From: Paenibacillus sanguinis 2301083 = DSM 16941 | GTDB lineage: Bacteria; Bacillota; Bacilli; Paenibacillales; Paenibacillaceae | Reading direction: 5' to 3' | Length of the DNA: 64,000 nucleotides | Assembly (NCBI RefSeq): GCF_000374825.1 | Contig: NZ_KB895389.1 | Coordinates: forward strand, 29,924 to 93,923 | Part shown: in pieces, positions 27,855 through 37,472 of the stretch | Position numbering within the stretch: the first letter of the stretch is position 1 | Layout of the letters: each line of letters starts with the position of its first letter | Notes under the pieces: model-generated | The model's database searches: none | What the model saw: only the letters and a program-made list of their open reading frames with translations | What the model was told of the DNA's origin: nothing | Made by a program: the position numbers and the translations under genes

Positions 27855-28928
27855 ATGTCATTAACACGATATTTGCGGAGAGGTGCGGTCGCCCTGGCAT
27901 TGATGGCTATGGTTGCCGTCATGCTATCCGGCTGCGGAAAAAATGCAAGCAAGCAAGAGCCGGCAGCGGAGCCGGTATCCAGACAGTATTACATTTTTGA
28001 CACGGTTGTGAGTGTCAAATTGTATGAGGATGCCAAGGGGGAAGAGCATCTCAATCATATTGATGAAATGTTAAATGAGTTGAATGAGGAGTTAAGCCGT
28101 ACCCTTGAGACCAGCCAGCTATATAAAGTGAATCAGGAGGCTGGCAAGCAGGCGGTGAAGGTATCAGCCCATACCTTAGAGGTGGTGAAGCGAGCGATCG
28201 CCTATGCCGAGGAAGCGAACGGGTTGTTTGATCCTACCGTTGGGGGGCTGGTGGATCTGTGGGATATCGGGCATGAAGGAGCACATGTTCCGGCCCAGGA
28301 GGATTTGCAGCGTGAACTGGCACTGGTCAATTACAAGGATATTGTGGTGGATGAGGCTCAAAGTACAGTTTACCTCAAGCGCCCTGGCACCATTCTCGAT
28401 CTTGGAGCAATTGGCAAGGGCTATGCGGCTGATGAAATAGCTGCTTATCTGCGTGAAGAAGGCGTGAAGAGTGCATTAATCGATTTAGGAGGAAGCTCTA
28501 TTATTGCCATGGGTGCCAAGCCTAATGGAGAGAGCTGGAATATTGGCCTTCAGGATCCCGATAGCTCCCGTGGTATTTCCGTAGGAACGATCCGTTTGAA
28601 TGATCAGATTATCACGACTTCGGGCGTATATGAACGTTATTTTGTGGAAGATGGAGTAATGTATCATCATATTCTGGACCCGCGGACCGGAGCGCCTGCT
28701 CAAAATGAGCTGAAGAGTGTGACGATTCTGACAGATTCCGCTACGGCGGGGGACGCCTTGTCTACATACGTATATGTGCTGGGGCTTGAGGAAGGGCTTA
28801 AATATATGGAAGCCCGCGAGGATGGCTCTGAAGCTATTTTTATTACGAAGGATGATCATATTTACACTACCTCAGGCTTGAAGGAGCTGTTCAAGATATC
28901 GAGCGAAGGGTATACACTCGTAAAGTAA
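27855..28928 (+). CDS. apbE: FAD:protein FMN transferase ApbE
   Basis: A 357-residue lipoprotein. The signal peptide ends in LSGC, with lipidated C27. The ApbE domain (about 45-340) shows YYIFDTVVSVKLYED, LNELNEELSRTLETSQLYKVN, DPTVGGLVDLWDIG, LDLGAIGKGYAAD, LIDLGGSSIIAMG and the Mg-binding DSATAGDALSTYVYVLG. The enzyme attaches FMN from FAD to a threonine or serine of extracytoplasmic redox proteins. No obvious flavoprotein target is encoded beside it. A short terminator follows at 28943. Confidence 0.95.
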   Translation: MSLTRYLRRGAVALALMAMVAVMLSGCGKNASKQEPAAEPVSRQYYIFDTVVSVKLYEDAKGEEHLNHIDEMLNELNEELSRTLETSQLYKVNQEAGKQAVKVSAHTLEVVKRAIAYAEEANGLFDPTVGGLVDLWDIGHEGAHVPAQEDLQRELALVNYKDIVVDEAQSTVYLKRPGTILDLGAIGKGYAADEIAAYLREEGVKSALIDLGGSSIIAMGAKPNGESWNIGLQDPDSSRGISVGTIRLNDQIITTSGVYERYFVEDGVMYHHILDPRTGAPAQNELKSVTILTDSATAGDALSTYVYVLGLEEGLKYMEAREDGSEAIFITKDDHIYTTSGLKELFKISSEGYTLVK

Positions 28929-28942
28929 GCTGTACATGATGG

Positions 28943-28976
28943 AAAGACGTTCCGGGAAGAAGGGGCGTCTTTTTAC
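28943..28976 (+). terminator. Rho-independent terminator after apbE
   Basis: AAAGACG pairs with CGTCTTT around a 17-base loop with TTCC/GGGG partial pairing, followed by TTTTT. Confidence 0.7.
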
Positions 28977-29036
28977 TGAGTGTCTCGAGGTATGGTGAAC
29001 AAGTTAAATACTTAAATGATGAGGAGAGAGCTGAAC

Positions 29037-29588
29037 ATGAAAATAATGTTTATATCCGATATTCACGGGTCTGCAACCTGGCTGGAGCGGGTGCTGGAGA
29101 AGGCGAAAGAAGAGCAGCCGGATCAACTGGTAATGCTGGGCGATTTCTTGTACCATGGTCCCAGAAATCCGTTGCCTGAGGGCTATGATCCGAAACGGGT
29201 GGCCGAAATATTGAATCTGCATAAGCAGGATATTGTGGCCGTTCGGGGAAATTGCGATGCCGAGGTAGACCAAATGTTGCTGGAATTCCCGATGATGACG
29301 GATTATGCCATGCTGTATGTTGACGGTATGCGTATTTATGTGACGCATGGGCATGGCTTTCATATGGAACAACTCCCGCCGCTAAGGGAAAATGACATTT
29401 TTATTCAGGGACATACTCATATACCGGTAGCCAAATGCAATGAGCAAAGGATATACCTTCTTAATCCGGGATCAATAGCCTTGCCTAAAGAGAACCATCC
29501 CCATTCCTATGGAATTTTGGATCATGGTCATTTCCGTGTTAAAGATTTGGGCGGCAATACATTAAAGCAGATCGATTGCTCTAATTAA
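29037..29588 (+). CDS. yfcE: YfcE/MJ0936 family phosphodiesterase
   Basis: A 183-residue metallophosphoesterase, the length of E. coli YfcE. The start at 29037 is preferred because GAGGAGAG precedes it. Metal-binding motifs are complete: MFISDIHGS (D and H), LGDFLYHGPRNPLP (GD), VRGNCDAEVD (GNCD), THGHGF and the closing QGHTHIP. YfcE hydrolyses artificial phosphodiesters with Mn2+, and its natural substrate is unknown. It follows apbE after a terminator, so it is probably transcribed separately. The ger gene downstream is convergent and ends 12 bases away. Confidence 0.93.
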   Translation: MKIMFISDIHGSATWLERVLEKAKEEQPDQLVMLGDFLYHGPRNPLPEGYDPKRVAEILNLHKQDIVAVRGNCDAEVDQMLLEFPMMTDYAMLYVDGMRIYVTHGHGFHMEQLPPLRENDIFIQGHTHIPVAKCNEQRIYLLNPGSIALPKENHPHSYGILDHGHFRVKDLGGNTLKQIDCSN

Positions 29589-29600
29589 CTTGAAACAGTT

Positions 29601-30710
29601 CTACCGCCGTGATAGTCGAAGGCTCTTGCCGTGACGAAGCAACCCAACCAGATAGACGGCGGTATAATAAACAGGAATGCATTCGACAATGATCCAGATG
29701 ATCACCACTTCGAAGGAATAATAATGCTTCTGATACAATGACAGATGATTGGAATAATAGAAGGCTATGGATACAGCCGCTGCTGTTAATAGTACAATAG
29801 AGAGGCGTTGCCCTTTTTCTTTGGTGAAATAAGTAGCACATCGAGAGGCCACATAGATCAGAAAAGCACTGTGAATGAACATAGAGGTGGTCCAGATTCC
29901 AATGACCAAGGGAGCCACCTTGGATAGAATGCTATCCGGTTCCACACTGCGTACAATCTCGAGAAAAGGGTACTGGAACTGGCGAGCTAACTGAGGTCCA
30001 AAGTTCATTAAGACCATTAACCACCCGGTGATGACCAGCAAGCACAGAACGCTGGCAATGGCAAACAGGCTTCTTGAGGCATTCTTATCCAGCTTAAGAT
30101 CGGGAACAATGAACAGGAATACCATCCATTCGGCGAACCAGGACAAGGAAGTCAAGCTATTCTCGAATAGTCCTGAGACGGGGAGCAGATGATGCTGAAG
30201 CGCGCTTAACATATGAAAATTTGCTTGCTGGCTAAATAAAAGCAACATAAGGGTGGTTGAGGTCAGTATAAGCACAAACAGACCGTCAGCCATATAGATA
30301 ATATTCTTCACCCCACGCATAGCCGTATACATAATGATAGGCGCGATTGCTATCTGAATGAACCAAGGGGGGGTATCTCTTAAATAATTCGATCCGAAGA
30401 ACAGCACAAAGCTCTGGATGTCATAAGAGGTGTAGTATACACACCAGGCTAGTAAAATAATGACAAACATGCTGTGCAGCCACTTGCCCATCAGTTTCTT
30501 GCCGAATTGAATCCAGGGTTGTTCAGGGTATCTGCTGCCGATATAAATCATCGCCCCCAATAATATCAAGTTTAATAAATACCCTCCCAGCACGCCTATC
30601 CACGCTTGGTAGGAACTGCTTGCCAGCAAGGCAGGTACCAGAAATACAGTAGACTGGGAATTGAAATATACAAACCCAAAACGAAATAGCTGCCAAGGTG
30701 TCGTGCGCAT
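29601..30710 (-). CDS. Spore germination permease, GerAB family
   Basis: A 369-residue membrane protein with about ten helices and the APC-type fold. It begins with TPWQLFRFGFVYFNSQSTVFLVP and includes LLAWCVYYTSYDIQSFVLFFGSNYL and TSMFIHSAFLIYVASRCATYF. GerAB subunits sense the nutrient germinant and form a channel complex with GerAA in the spore inner membrane. AAGGAAGG precedes the ATG. It is the last gene of a minus-strand A-C-B operon, 17 bases after gerAC. The specific germinant cannot be read from sequence. Confidence 0.9.
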   Translation of the reverse strand: MRTTPWQLFRFGFVYFNSQSTVFLVPALLASSSYQAWIGVLGGYLLNLILLGAMIYIGSRYPEQPWIQFGKKLMGKWLHSMFVIILLAWCVYYTSYDIQSFVLFFGSNYLRDTPPWFIQIAIAPIIMYTAMRGVKNIIYMADGLFVLILTSTTLMLLLFSQQANFHMLSALQHHLLPVSGLFENSLTSLSWFAEWMVFLFIVPDLKLDKNASRSLFAIASVLCLLVITGWLMVLMNFGPQLARQFQYPFLEIVRSVEPDSILSKVAPLVIGIWTTSMFIHSAFLIYVASRCATYFTKEKGQRLSIVLLTAAAVSIAFYYSNHLSLYQKHYYSFEVVIIWIIVECIPVYYTAVYLVGLLRHGKSLRLSRR

Positions 30711-30727
30711 CTCTGTGCCTTCCTTTC

Positions 30728-31885
30728 TTATGAATCCTGAGTTTGCTTCCCGAAATCATTGATTTTAAAATCGGTAATAATCTTTATTGTTGTCCCTTCT
30801 TTATAGATTTTCTCCCAATCCTCACCATTGGCTTGCCAATAGGAAGGGTATTTCCATTCCAGCAATTCGCCTAGCCGCAGCACATCTGTGGAGGCGAGCT
30901 GCGTGGCCCGTAGCGCTCTTTCTACTTCGCTACCAATCCTCTCGTTAAGCCTTTCAATCAATACAGCACTGAGATGCACGGAATCCCGGTTTTTAATATC
31001 CCGGACTTTGCTTACGCTGGCTCTGCCCCTAATGTGAATAGTAAATACAGGGCGTCCGTCTTCAAGCTTTGCTTCATATCCGGATGTAGCTTGGGTGAAG
31101 AGGACACTGGCCCGGCTCTTCTCACCATCCCAGACGATAGAATAAATGGGATTTTGCAACCGTCCGTATGCCCAGGCCAAGGCCGTGCCTTCTTCAATCT
31201 TCAGGCTGCCTTTCATTTTCTCTTTATTGAATAGCGCAGCTCCCCTGATCCCTGCCCAATGCAACATTTTCTCTGGCTGTTCCTCAGAAGGAATGGGTTC
31301 AGAATATAAGTAAGTGAGTGGAAAACCAAAGCCGGCAGCATTAGAGATGAGGCAGTCTTTGGCTGTAGTGTTCATCATATGTCTCTCCGAGGCGAAGCTT
31401 GTGAGTACTTGCGTTGGCGCTTGCTCATAAACGGGGGTTAACTGAGCAATATCGCTGATATTGTCGGCGATTAACATAAAGGCTCCCATAGAAACGGATG
31501 ATTCCCGTTTAATCCACTCCAGCAAGTCAGTAATGCCTAAGGAAGCGAACTTTTTACCTATCACAATAACGCGGATCTCCGACAGATTCAGTCTTCGGGT
31601 CATGTCCTCCTGAATTTTCTGCAAGGCGTCAGGAATCGTATCTGCCGTTTTGCTGGTCAAGGCGTAAGGCTTGTCGCTAGGGGTGTTACCTCCGCTTTGC
31701 TGTCCATTGTTAAGATGATTGGGCAGGGGGGTGCTAATAGAGACTTTTAACGTTCCGGGCTGATCCCCCACATCGATGAAAATACCGTACACAAACACCC
31801 ATTCATCCAGCTCAATTTTGGACCAGCATCCTGTGCAGGAAACAAGTAGCGACAGGATGAGGCTGCATCGCAACCATTTTGTCAT
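30728..31885 (-). CDS. Spore germination lipoprotein, Ger(x)C family
   Basis: A 385-residue protein with a lipoprotein signal peptide ending SLLVSCTGCW. Either C17 (LVSC lipobox) or C20 (TGCW, the usual Ger(x)C position) could be lipidated. The mature three-domain GerAC body has DEWVFVYGIFIDVG, PDALQKIQEDMTRRLNLSEIRVIVIG and the C-terminal WEKIYKEGTTIKIITDFKINDFG. GerAC subunits are anchored in the spore inner membrane and are needed for receptor function. The start overlaps the gerAA stop by four bases (ATGA), so they are translationally coupled. Confidence 0.93.
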   Translation of the reverse strand: MTKWLRCSLILSLLVSCTGCWSKIELDEWVFVYGIFIDVGDQPGTLKVSISTPLPNHLNNGQQSGGNTPSDKPYALTSKTADTIPDALQKIQEDMTRRLNLSEIRVIVIGKKFASLGITDLLEWIKRESSVSMGAFMLIADNISDIAQLTPVYEQAPTQVLTSFASERHMMNTTAKDCLISNAAGFGFPLTYLYSEPIPSEEQPEKMLHWAGIRGAALFNKEKMKGSLKIEEGTALAWAYGRLQNPIYSIVWDGEKSRASVLFTQATSGYEAKLEDGRPVFTIHIRGRASVSKVRDIKNRDSVHLSAVLIERLNERIGSEVERALRATQLASTDVLRLGELLEWKYPSYWQANGEDWEKIYKEGTTIKIITDFKINDFGKQTQDS

Positions 31886-33321
31886 TTTCCGGCTCCTTTA
31901 GGATTGCGTTTTGGATTAAAGGGAAGGTTCTCCGTAGCTCTTGTCGGAAACGGAAAACGAAAGAAGGTGTCCTTCCACTCGGAAATAATCAACGGTGCCA
32001 GCGGCTCCATATATGGCGTATTGAATGATTTGAGTGATACAACATGCGCATAAATAAGGAAAGTCCCGGCGAATACGCCGATCAGGCCCATCGTTCCCCC
32101 CAGAATCATTAAAGGAAACCGCAGAAGACGCAGCACTAGCCCCAATTGGATGTGGGGAATAATGAACGAAGCGATGCCTGTTATCGAGACTACAATCACC
32201 ATAGGGGCGGAGACGATGCCCGCTTGAACCGCCGCTTGACCAATGACAATCCCGCCGATGATGGACACAGTTTGTCCAACAGGCTTAGGAATACGGGTAC
32301 CGGCCTCTCTCAGCGCCTCGAAGGTCAGTTCCATCACAAACGCCTCGGCTAAGGCCGAGAATGGGATATTTTCACGAGCCGAAGCGATGGTGATCAGCAG
32401 GTTCGATGGAATGATTTGTGGATGAAACGTCGTGATGGCGATATACAGAGAAGGCATGAGCAAGGCGATCAGGGCAAAGGAAAATCGCACGAGACGAATC
32501 CAACTTGCTGCATAATAATTTTGATAATAGTCCTCAGATGATTGTAGCAAGGAGATCATGCTCATGGGAGCCATCATGACACTGGGTGTGCCCTCCACCA
32601 TAATGGCGATGCGTCCTTCAAGCAAGGAAGCAGCAACGGCGTCAGGCCGTTCTGTGAATTGGAACAAGGGAAACAACGTAAAGCTGGTATTCAGGCTTTC
32701 ACTTAAATAGCTGGCACCAAATACCCCCTTGGCGGAGATGGAGGCCAGCTTGCGCTCCGTTTGCTCAATAAGATCCTGAGAAGCCAGACCTTCAACATAA
32801 ACAATACAGGTGATGGACTTGGTATATTCCCCGATGACCAGCTGTCGAACTTTCAAGTCAGGATGCTTGAGCTTGTGGCGCAACAATGCCAAGTTGGTCC
32901 CGATGTTCTCGATGAATGCCTCCTGTGGTCCTATAATCACCACTTCACTTTGCGACTCTGTAACGGCTCTCTTCTGATATTGCGTTGCTTCCTCAAAGCA
33001 ATAGAAGGCAGGATTTCCCTCAATGAAGAGTACCGGCTTGCCAAATACGACGTGATCAGCCGCTTCAGTATGAGACAGGGTCTCGGTATAAGGCAAAGAA
33101 AATGCGGTTCCAGCCGCAAGCCTGGCGGCAAAGTCATCCCAATCCTTTCCCGCTTCGGCTTGCAGTGGTGAGAGTATATATTCATGAATCGCAATGCTGT
33201 CAGTAATCGTGGGGATATATATGAGAACTCCGGGGTGCCCCAGAATTTGTATCGGCTTATGGATGATATCTGCACTGTGTGATAACACATCAATTAGGGC
33301 TTCAAGGGGTTGGTTATTCAT
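31882..33321 (-). CDS. Spore germination protein, GerAA family
   Basis: A 479-residue protein from the ATG at 33321, chosen for its AAGGAGGAG site; an in-frame start 33 bases upstream lacks one. The soluble N-terminal half (about 1-260) carries GPQEAFIENIGTNLALLRHKLKHPDLK. The membrane half (about 270-440) has SEDYYQNYYAASWIRLVRF, EAFVMELTFEALREAGTRIPKPVGQTVSIIGGIVIGQAAVQAG and SAPMVIVVSITGIASF. GerAA subunits oligomerise into the gated ion channel of the germinant receptor. It is the first gene of a minus-strand A-C-B operon, divergent from a second ger operon 125 bases away. Confidence 0.95.
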   Translation of the reverse strand: MNNQPLEALIDVLSHSADIIHKPIQILGHPGVLIYIPTITDSIAIHEYILSPLQAEAGKDWDDFAARLAAGTAFSLPYTETLSHTEAADHVVFGKPVLFIEGNPAFYCFEEATQYQKRAVTESQSEVVIIGPQEAFIENIGTNLALLRHKLKHPDLKVRQLVIGEYTKSITCIVYVEGLASQDLIEQTERKLASISAKGVFGASYLSESLNTSFTLFPLFQFTERPDAVAASLLEGRIAIMVEGTPSVMMAPMSMISLLQSSEDYYQNYYAASWIRLVRFSFALIALLMPSLYIAITTFHPQIIPSNLLITIASARENIPFSALAEAFVMELTFEALREAGTRIPKPVGQTVSIIGGIVIGQAAVQAGIVSAPMVIVVSITGIASFIIPHIQLGLVLRLLRFPLMILGGTMGLIGVFAGTFLIYAHVVSLKSFNTPYMEPLAPLIISEWKDTFFRFPFPTRATENLPFNPKRNPKGAGK

Positions 33322-33446
33322 ATTCTCCTCCTTAAGATAGATTTCAAGATGCACCCTTAGGATGTGGAAAAGTACAGAAAATATGAGGTCATAACATGAT
33401 TTTAACTATTTTGGACATAACATAAGCAGATGAATGAGAAGAAAGG

Positions 33447-34934
33447 ATGAGAAAATTGTGGGATAAGGAAAGGCTTTATGAATCCGTAGAGCAGAATATA
33501 GCTTTGTTCAAGCGTATGTTTGCCGGCGATGATACGGTGAAGATTCGTCATTTCCGCCACCCATCCTTGTCCTCGTTATACGGCTGCGTTATTTATATCG
33601 ATGGCATGGTAAGCCACGATACATTAAGCAATAACATCCTCAGACCCGTGCTTAGCTATCAACCCGTAGAAGACGACGACGGCCATTCTTTTATGGAAAT
33701 TATCACGGATTGGCTTATAGACGCTGGCGATCTGCATTTCTCAGACGAAATGGATCATATCCTTAACTCGTTATTATACGGGGAGACTCTACTGCTGCTT
33801 GAAGGACAGGCCAAAGCGCTCATTATCGGGACCCAGGGCTGGCAATCCCGCAGCATCTCCGACCCTGGAACGGAGAAGGCTGTATTGGGACCACGGGAGT
33901 CATTCACCGAATCGCTGACCGTAAATCTGTCAATGGTTCGGCGGAGGGTAAACAGCGCTGACCTCAAATTCAAATTCATGGAGCTTGGCAAGACAACAAA
34001 TACAAGAATTTGTCTTTGTTATGTGGAGAGTGTCGTATCGCCTAAAATCTTAAAGCAGCTTATCAAGCGGCTGGAAGGCCTGGATATTGAGGCGATTCTG
34101 GATTCCGGTCAACTTCAGGAAATGATTCGGGATACCCCTCTCTCTCTTTACGAAACCGTTGGGAATACAGAAAGACCGGATGCCGTGGCAGGTAAAATTT
34201 TGGAGGGCCGTATCGCCATCCTTGTAGACGGCAGCCCCTTTACGCTCACCATTCCGTTTCTATTCGTAGAATATTTCCAGGTTAGCGAGGACTATTACAG
34301 CAACTATTTCTTTGCTTCATTTAACCGAATTATTCGCTTCTTGGGTGAATTTCTGGCGATCAGCATCCCGGCGATCTATATTTCGCTGGTCACCTATAAT
34401 CAGGAGATGATGCCTACAGCATTGCTGCTTAGCATTGCTGCTGCCAGACTAGCCGTACCGCTCCCTACGGTTGTCGAATGCTTTATGATGCTGATTGTGT
34501 TTGAGATTTTGCGAGAGGCGGGGACTAGAATACCTACTTCGATCGGGCAAGCGGTCAGTATCGTAGGCGCTCTCGTATTGGGACAAGCCGCTGTAGATGC
34601 CCGGGTAGTCAGTGCTCCCATGGTCATTGTGGTCGGCTTCACGGGGATTACGACCTTGCTGAATATTAAGATGAAGGCCGCTTCGATTTTTTCGCGATTT
34701 CTTTTGCTTTCGTTATCGTCATTTCTAGGAATTTATGGCTACTTATTCGGGATGATTGGCTTAATCATTCATCTAATGAGTCTACACAGCTTCGGGGTTC
34801 CCTATATGCTAACCGCAGGCTCGTTTAAGGAAGAGGATATCAGGGATACGGTATTCCGTATGCCCTGGTGGCAAACCAGCTTGAAGGCCCCCTTATCCCA
34901 AGCCAGGCAACGGATTAAAAAAGTCTCAAGATAG
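33447..34934 (+). CDS. Spore germination protein, GerAA family (second operon)
   Basis: A 495-residue GerAA paralogue. Motifs parallel the divergent copy: GPRESFTESLTVNLSMVRRRVNSADLK, SEDYYSNYFFASFNRIIRF, ECFMMLIVFEILREAGTRIPTSIGQAVSIVGALVLGQAAVDA and SAPMVIVVGFTGITT. It is clearly diverged from the other copy, so the two receptors probably recognise different germinants. The ATG at 33447 has a tight upstream site, and an in-frame TTG at 33456 is an alternative start. It is the first gene of a plus-strand operon: A, C, a small gene, B. Confidence 0.94.
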   Translation: MRKLWDKERLYESVEQNIALFKRMFAGDDTVKIRHFRHPSLSSLYGCVIYIDGMVSHDTLSNNILRPVLSYQPVEDDDGHSFMEIITDWLIDAGDLHFSDEMDHILNSLLYGETLLLLEGQAKALIIGTQGWQSRSISDPGTEKAVLGPRESFTESLTVNLSMVRRRVNSADLKFKFMELGKTTNTRICLCYVESVVSPKILKQLIKRLEGLDIEAILDSGQLQEMIRDTPLSLYETVGNTERPDAVAGKILEGRIAILVDGSPFTLTIPFLFVEYFQVSEDYYSNYFFASFNRIIRFLGEFLAISIPAIYISLVTYNQEMMPTALLLSIAAARLAVPLPTVVECFMMLIVFEILREAGTRIPTSIGQAVSIVGALVLGQAAVDARVVSAPMVIVVGFTGITTLLNIKMKAASIFSRFLLLSLSSFLGIYGYLFGMIGLIIHLMSLHSFGVPYMLTAGSFKEEDIRDTVFRMPWWQTSLKAPLSQARQRIKKVSR

Positions 34935-34947
34935 GCGGAAGAAGAAT

Positions 34948-36105
34948 ATGAAAAATTGGAATAAAATTCCTTTAAAATTCTTGTGCTTTGCCTTACTCTT
35001 ATCGTCGACCGGTTGCTGGAATTATAGTGAAGTCGATAAATTATCCACTGTGGCTGGTATTGCCATCGATAAGGGAGACGATGATAAGATTGTGCTCACG
35101 GTGGAAATTGTGGATCCGATCGGTGGAAATGATAGCATGCATACCGGCTCGCAACTGATTACCCGAACCGGTTATACCGTCTTTGATATCGTGCGGCACA
35201 TGATTACTGAATCGGGGACGAAATTGTATTGGGCCCATGCCAAATCACTGATCATGAGTGAAGAGATTGCCCGAAGTGGGGTGGCCAAGGTCATTGATTG
35301 GTATGTTCGGGACACGGAAACCCGGTCCGATATTCATGTTCTGATATCAGGGGAGAAGACAGCCAAGGAGATTTTGGACTCCAAGGAGAAAGTCAGAGAC
35401 CCTTTATCCTATAAAATTGAAGAAATTTTAACCAATGAAAAAAATGTTTCGTCATCTCCCGTAATGGAATTGTGGGATTTCGTGGATACGATAAATACGC
35501 CGGGCATCAGCAGCATTTTGCCAGTGATATATCTCAAGGATAATAATGGAAAAGAAATGGCTTCTATCAATGGATTAGCCGTGTTCGACATGGATCGGAT
35601 GCTAGGAAAAATGGATTATCTGCAAACCAAATTTGTTCTCCTGTTGCGAGATGAGCTACAGGGTGGAGTGATCGCCCTGGGAGGCTATGATCGATTCCCT
35701 GGAATATCCCTGGAAGTATTCAGTAATAAAACCAAGGTGAAGCCCGTCATTGTGGATGGAGAGGTGCAGCTTCAGGTGAAGACTCATACCGTTACTGCTG
35801 TGGATGAGGCAATGCAAACCGTAGATTTCTATACGAAAAAGGGACGGGCCAAGATCGAAAGTCTAGCTGCAGCGATGATGGAGGAAGAGATGCTCAAAGT
35901 CATTAAGTTCGTCCAGCAGAAATACAAGCAGGATGTATTCGGATTTGGCCGGATTATTCATGAGCGCATGCCTCAACAATGGAAGAGCCTGGAGCATGAT
36001 TGGGACGAGAGATTTTCGCAACTCAAAGTCGCTGTAGAAGCCAAAGTGGACATTAAGAATACGGCTTCCTCTATTAAGCCGATTCTGATTGAGGAGGATG
36101 ATTAA
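34948..36105 (+). CDS. Spore germination lipoprotein, Ger(x)C family (second operon)
   Basis: A 385-residue protein with signal peptide and the diagnostic TGCWNYSEVDK junction (lipidated C23). The mature part has TVAGIAIDKGDDDKIVLTVEIVDP, the central DSKEKVRDPLSYKIEEI and a C-terminal WKSLEHDWDERFSQLKVAVEAKVDIKNTA, as in GerAC proteins. It starts 13 bases after gerAA. Its stop TAA shares one base with the ATG of the next small gene, which indicates tight coupling. Confidence 0.94.
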   Translation: MKNWNKIPLKFLCFALLLSSTGCWNYSEVDKLSTVAGIAIDKGDDDKIVLTVEIVDPIGGNDSMHTGSQLITRTGYTVFDIVRHMITESGTKLYWAHAKSLIMSEEIARSGVAKVIDWYVRDTETRSDIHVLISGEKTAKEILDSKEKVRDPLSYKIEEILTNEKNVSSSPVMELWDFVDTINTPGISSILPVIYLKDNNGKEMASINGLAVFDMDRMLGKMDYLQTKFVLLLRDELQGGVIALGGYDRFPGISLEVFSNKTKVKPVIVDGEVQLQVKTHTVTAVDEAMQTVDFYTKKGRAKIESLAAAMMEEEMLKVIKFVQQKYKQDVFGFGRIIHERMPQQWKSLEHDWDERFSQLKVAVEAKVDIKNTASSIKPILIEEDD

Positions 36106-36314
36106 TGGTCCTGTTTACGCTCTTGTCCTATGTGGTCATTGTTTTGGTGGATCAGGTTCAGAATTATAAAAATGGCAAGAAGAGAGATTTTTACGTGAGC
36201 TGTGCGATGTGTATGTTCTCATTTACGATAGCTATCCTGTTGGCAAGCGGTCTGGACCTGCCAAGTCCGGTGAAGCCAATCGAGCAATGGATTAGCCAGG
36301 TGTTTGGATCTTAG
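36105..36314 (+). CDS. Small two-helix membrane protein of the ger operon
   Basis: A 69-residue protein with two predicted membrane helices (about residues 2-16 and 33-48) joined by the basic loop QNYKNGKKRDFYVS. Some Bacillus germinant-receptor operons carry a small fourth gene encoding a two-helix D subunit that tunes germination; this gene matches in size, topology and position, but no sequence comparison was made. Its ATG overlaps the gerAC stop by one base and the gerAB gene follows 18 bases later. The other ger operon here has no such gene. Confidence 0.72.
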   Translation: MVLFTLLSYVVIVLVDQVQNYKNGKKRDFYVSCAMCMFSFTIAILLASGLDLPSPVKPIEQWISQVFGS

Positions 36315-36332
36315 CATGGGGAGGGAAATGCA

Positions 36333-37436
36333 TTGGATAAGGAAGTGATTAGCCATGGCGAAGCCAGAACAATCCTGATTTTATATATTATGGGTAGTAC
36401 AATGATACTTGGGGCGGCTGGCGAAGCCAAGACGGATTCATGGATTTCCATCCTGCTTGCTATGGCTATTGCCGTACCGATCTATTGGGCATGGGCTCGG
36501 GTGCTGACCTTGTATCCGGGGCAAAATATGTTTGATATTGCTCTGCATGTATTAGGCAAATGGATTGGAAAAGCATTCATCCTGATCTACATTTGGTATG
36601 CCTTCCATTTAGGGGCTTTGGTATTGCGGAATTTTGGCGAGTTTATGGAAGCTGAGGCGATGCCGGAGACCCCGATGCTGGTGCCGATGTTATTTGTCAC
36701 GGCCTTGGGGATTGGTGTTGTGCGAGCAGGAATTGAGACCATGGGAAGGAGCGGCCGAATGCTGCTCAACATGTGTCTGGTCACCATGCTGCTTGTATTT
36801 CTGCTAGTATTGGGCAAATTGCATTATTCCAACCTGCTCCCCATATTGGATCGAGGATGGCCTCGCGTCTGGAAAGGAGCCTTTTCGGCGTTTTCTTTCC
36901 CATTTGCTGAAGCGGTTATTTTTCTAGGGGCGATATCCTCGATTAAGGGCAAAAAAAACTTAACAGGCATCTTTCTGTATAGTTTGCTAATTGGTGGAGC
37001 GCTGATCTTGTTCATCACGCTCAGAAATATTATGGTCTTGGGTGTTTACACGATTGACAATGTATACTTTCCTTCCTATGCGGCAGTTGGCCGAATTAAT
37101 GTTGGCAATTTTATTCAAAGAATTGAGGGTTCAGTATCTATCGTATTCGTCATCTGTGTCTTTATGAAGTTAAGTGTATGCCTGATGGCTGCGAGCAAGG
37201 GGATAGCCAAGCTATTTAGTCTGGACAGTTACCGTAGCGTCGTTATTCAGACAGGGCTGCTAACTGCTTATTTGGCTTATTTGCTTTACGATAACATTAT
37301 GGAAATGCAGTATTGGACCACCTACATATACAGCATTTATGCAGTCCCGTTCGAGATTCTTCTGCCGCTGTCCCTGTTGTTGTTCGCTGAAATTAAGACC
37401 CGCCGGGACCAACGGAGCAAGCCCCAGCCTGACTAG
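36333..37436 (+). CDS. Spore germination permease, GerAB family (second operon)
   Basis: A 367-residue, ten-helix membrane protein starting at TTG 36333, which has GGGGAGGG eight bases upstream; the nearby ATG at 36328 is out of frame. Family features include ISHGEARTILILYIMGSTMI near the start, LIYIWYAFHLGALVLRNFGEFMEAEAMPETP, and GNFIQRIEGSVSIVFVICVFMKLSVCLMAASKGIAKLF near residue 270. It should bind germinant and pair with the upstream GerAA and GerAC. It is the last gene of the plus-strand ger operon. Confidence 0.92.
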   Translation: MDKEVISHGEARTILILYIMGSTMILGAAGEAKTDSWISILLAMAIAVPIYWAWARVLTLYPGQNMFDIALHVLGKWIGKAFILIYIWYAFHLGALVLRNFGEFMEAEAMPETPMLVPMLFVTALGIGVVRAGIETMGRSGRMLLNMCLVTMLLVFLLVLGKLHYSNLLPILDRGWPRVWKGAFSAFSFPFAEAVIFLGAISSIKGKKNLTGIFLYSLLIGGALILFITLRNIMVLGVYTIDNVYFPSYAAVGRINVGNFIQRIEGSVSIVFVICVFMKLSVCLMAASKGIAKLFSLDSYRSVVIQTGLLTAYLAYLLYDNIMEMQYWTTYIYSIYAVPFEILLPLSLLLFAEIKTRRDQRSKPQPD

Positions 37437-37472
37437 TCTATGGGTTTACAAGCAGCGGAGGTTTAGCATATC

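Noticed and set aside
33322..33446. Sigma-G-type promoters in the divergent ger spacer
   Set aside because: A CATGTTA -10 can be found on the minus strand but no acceptable -35 is at the right spacing, and the plus strand has none. Not called.
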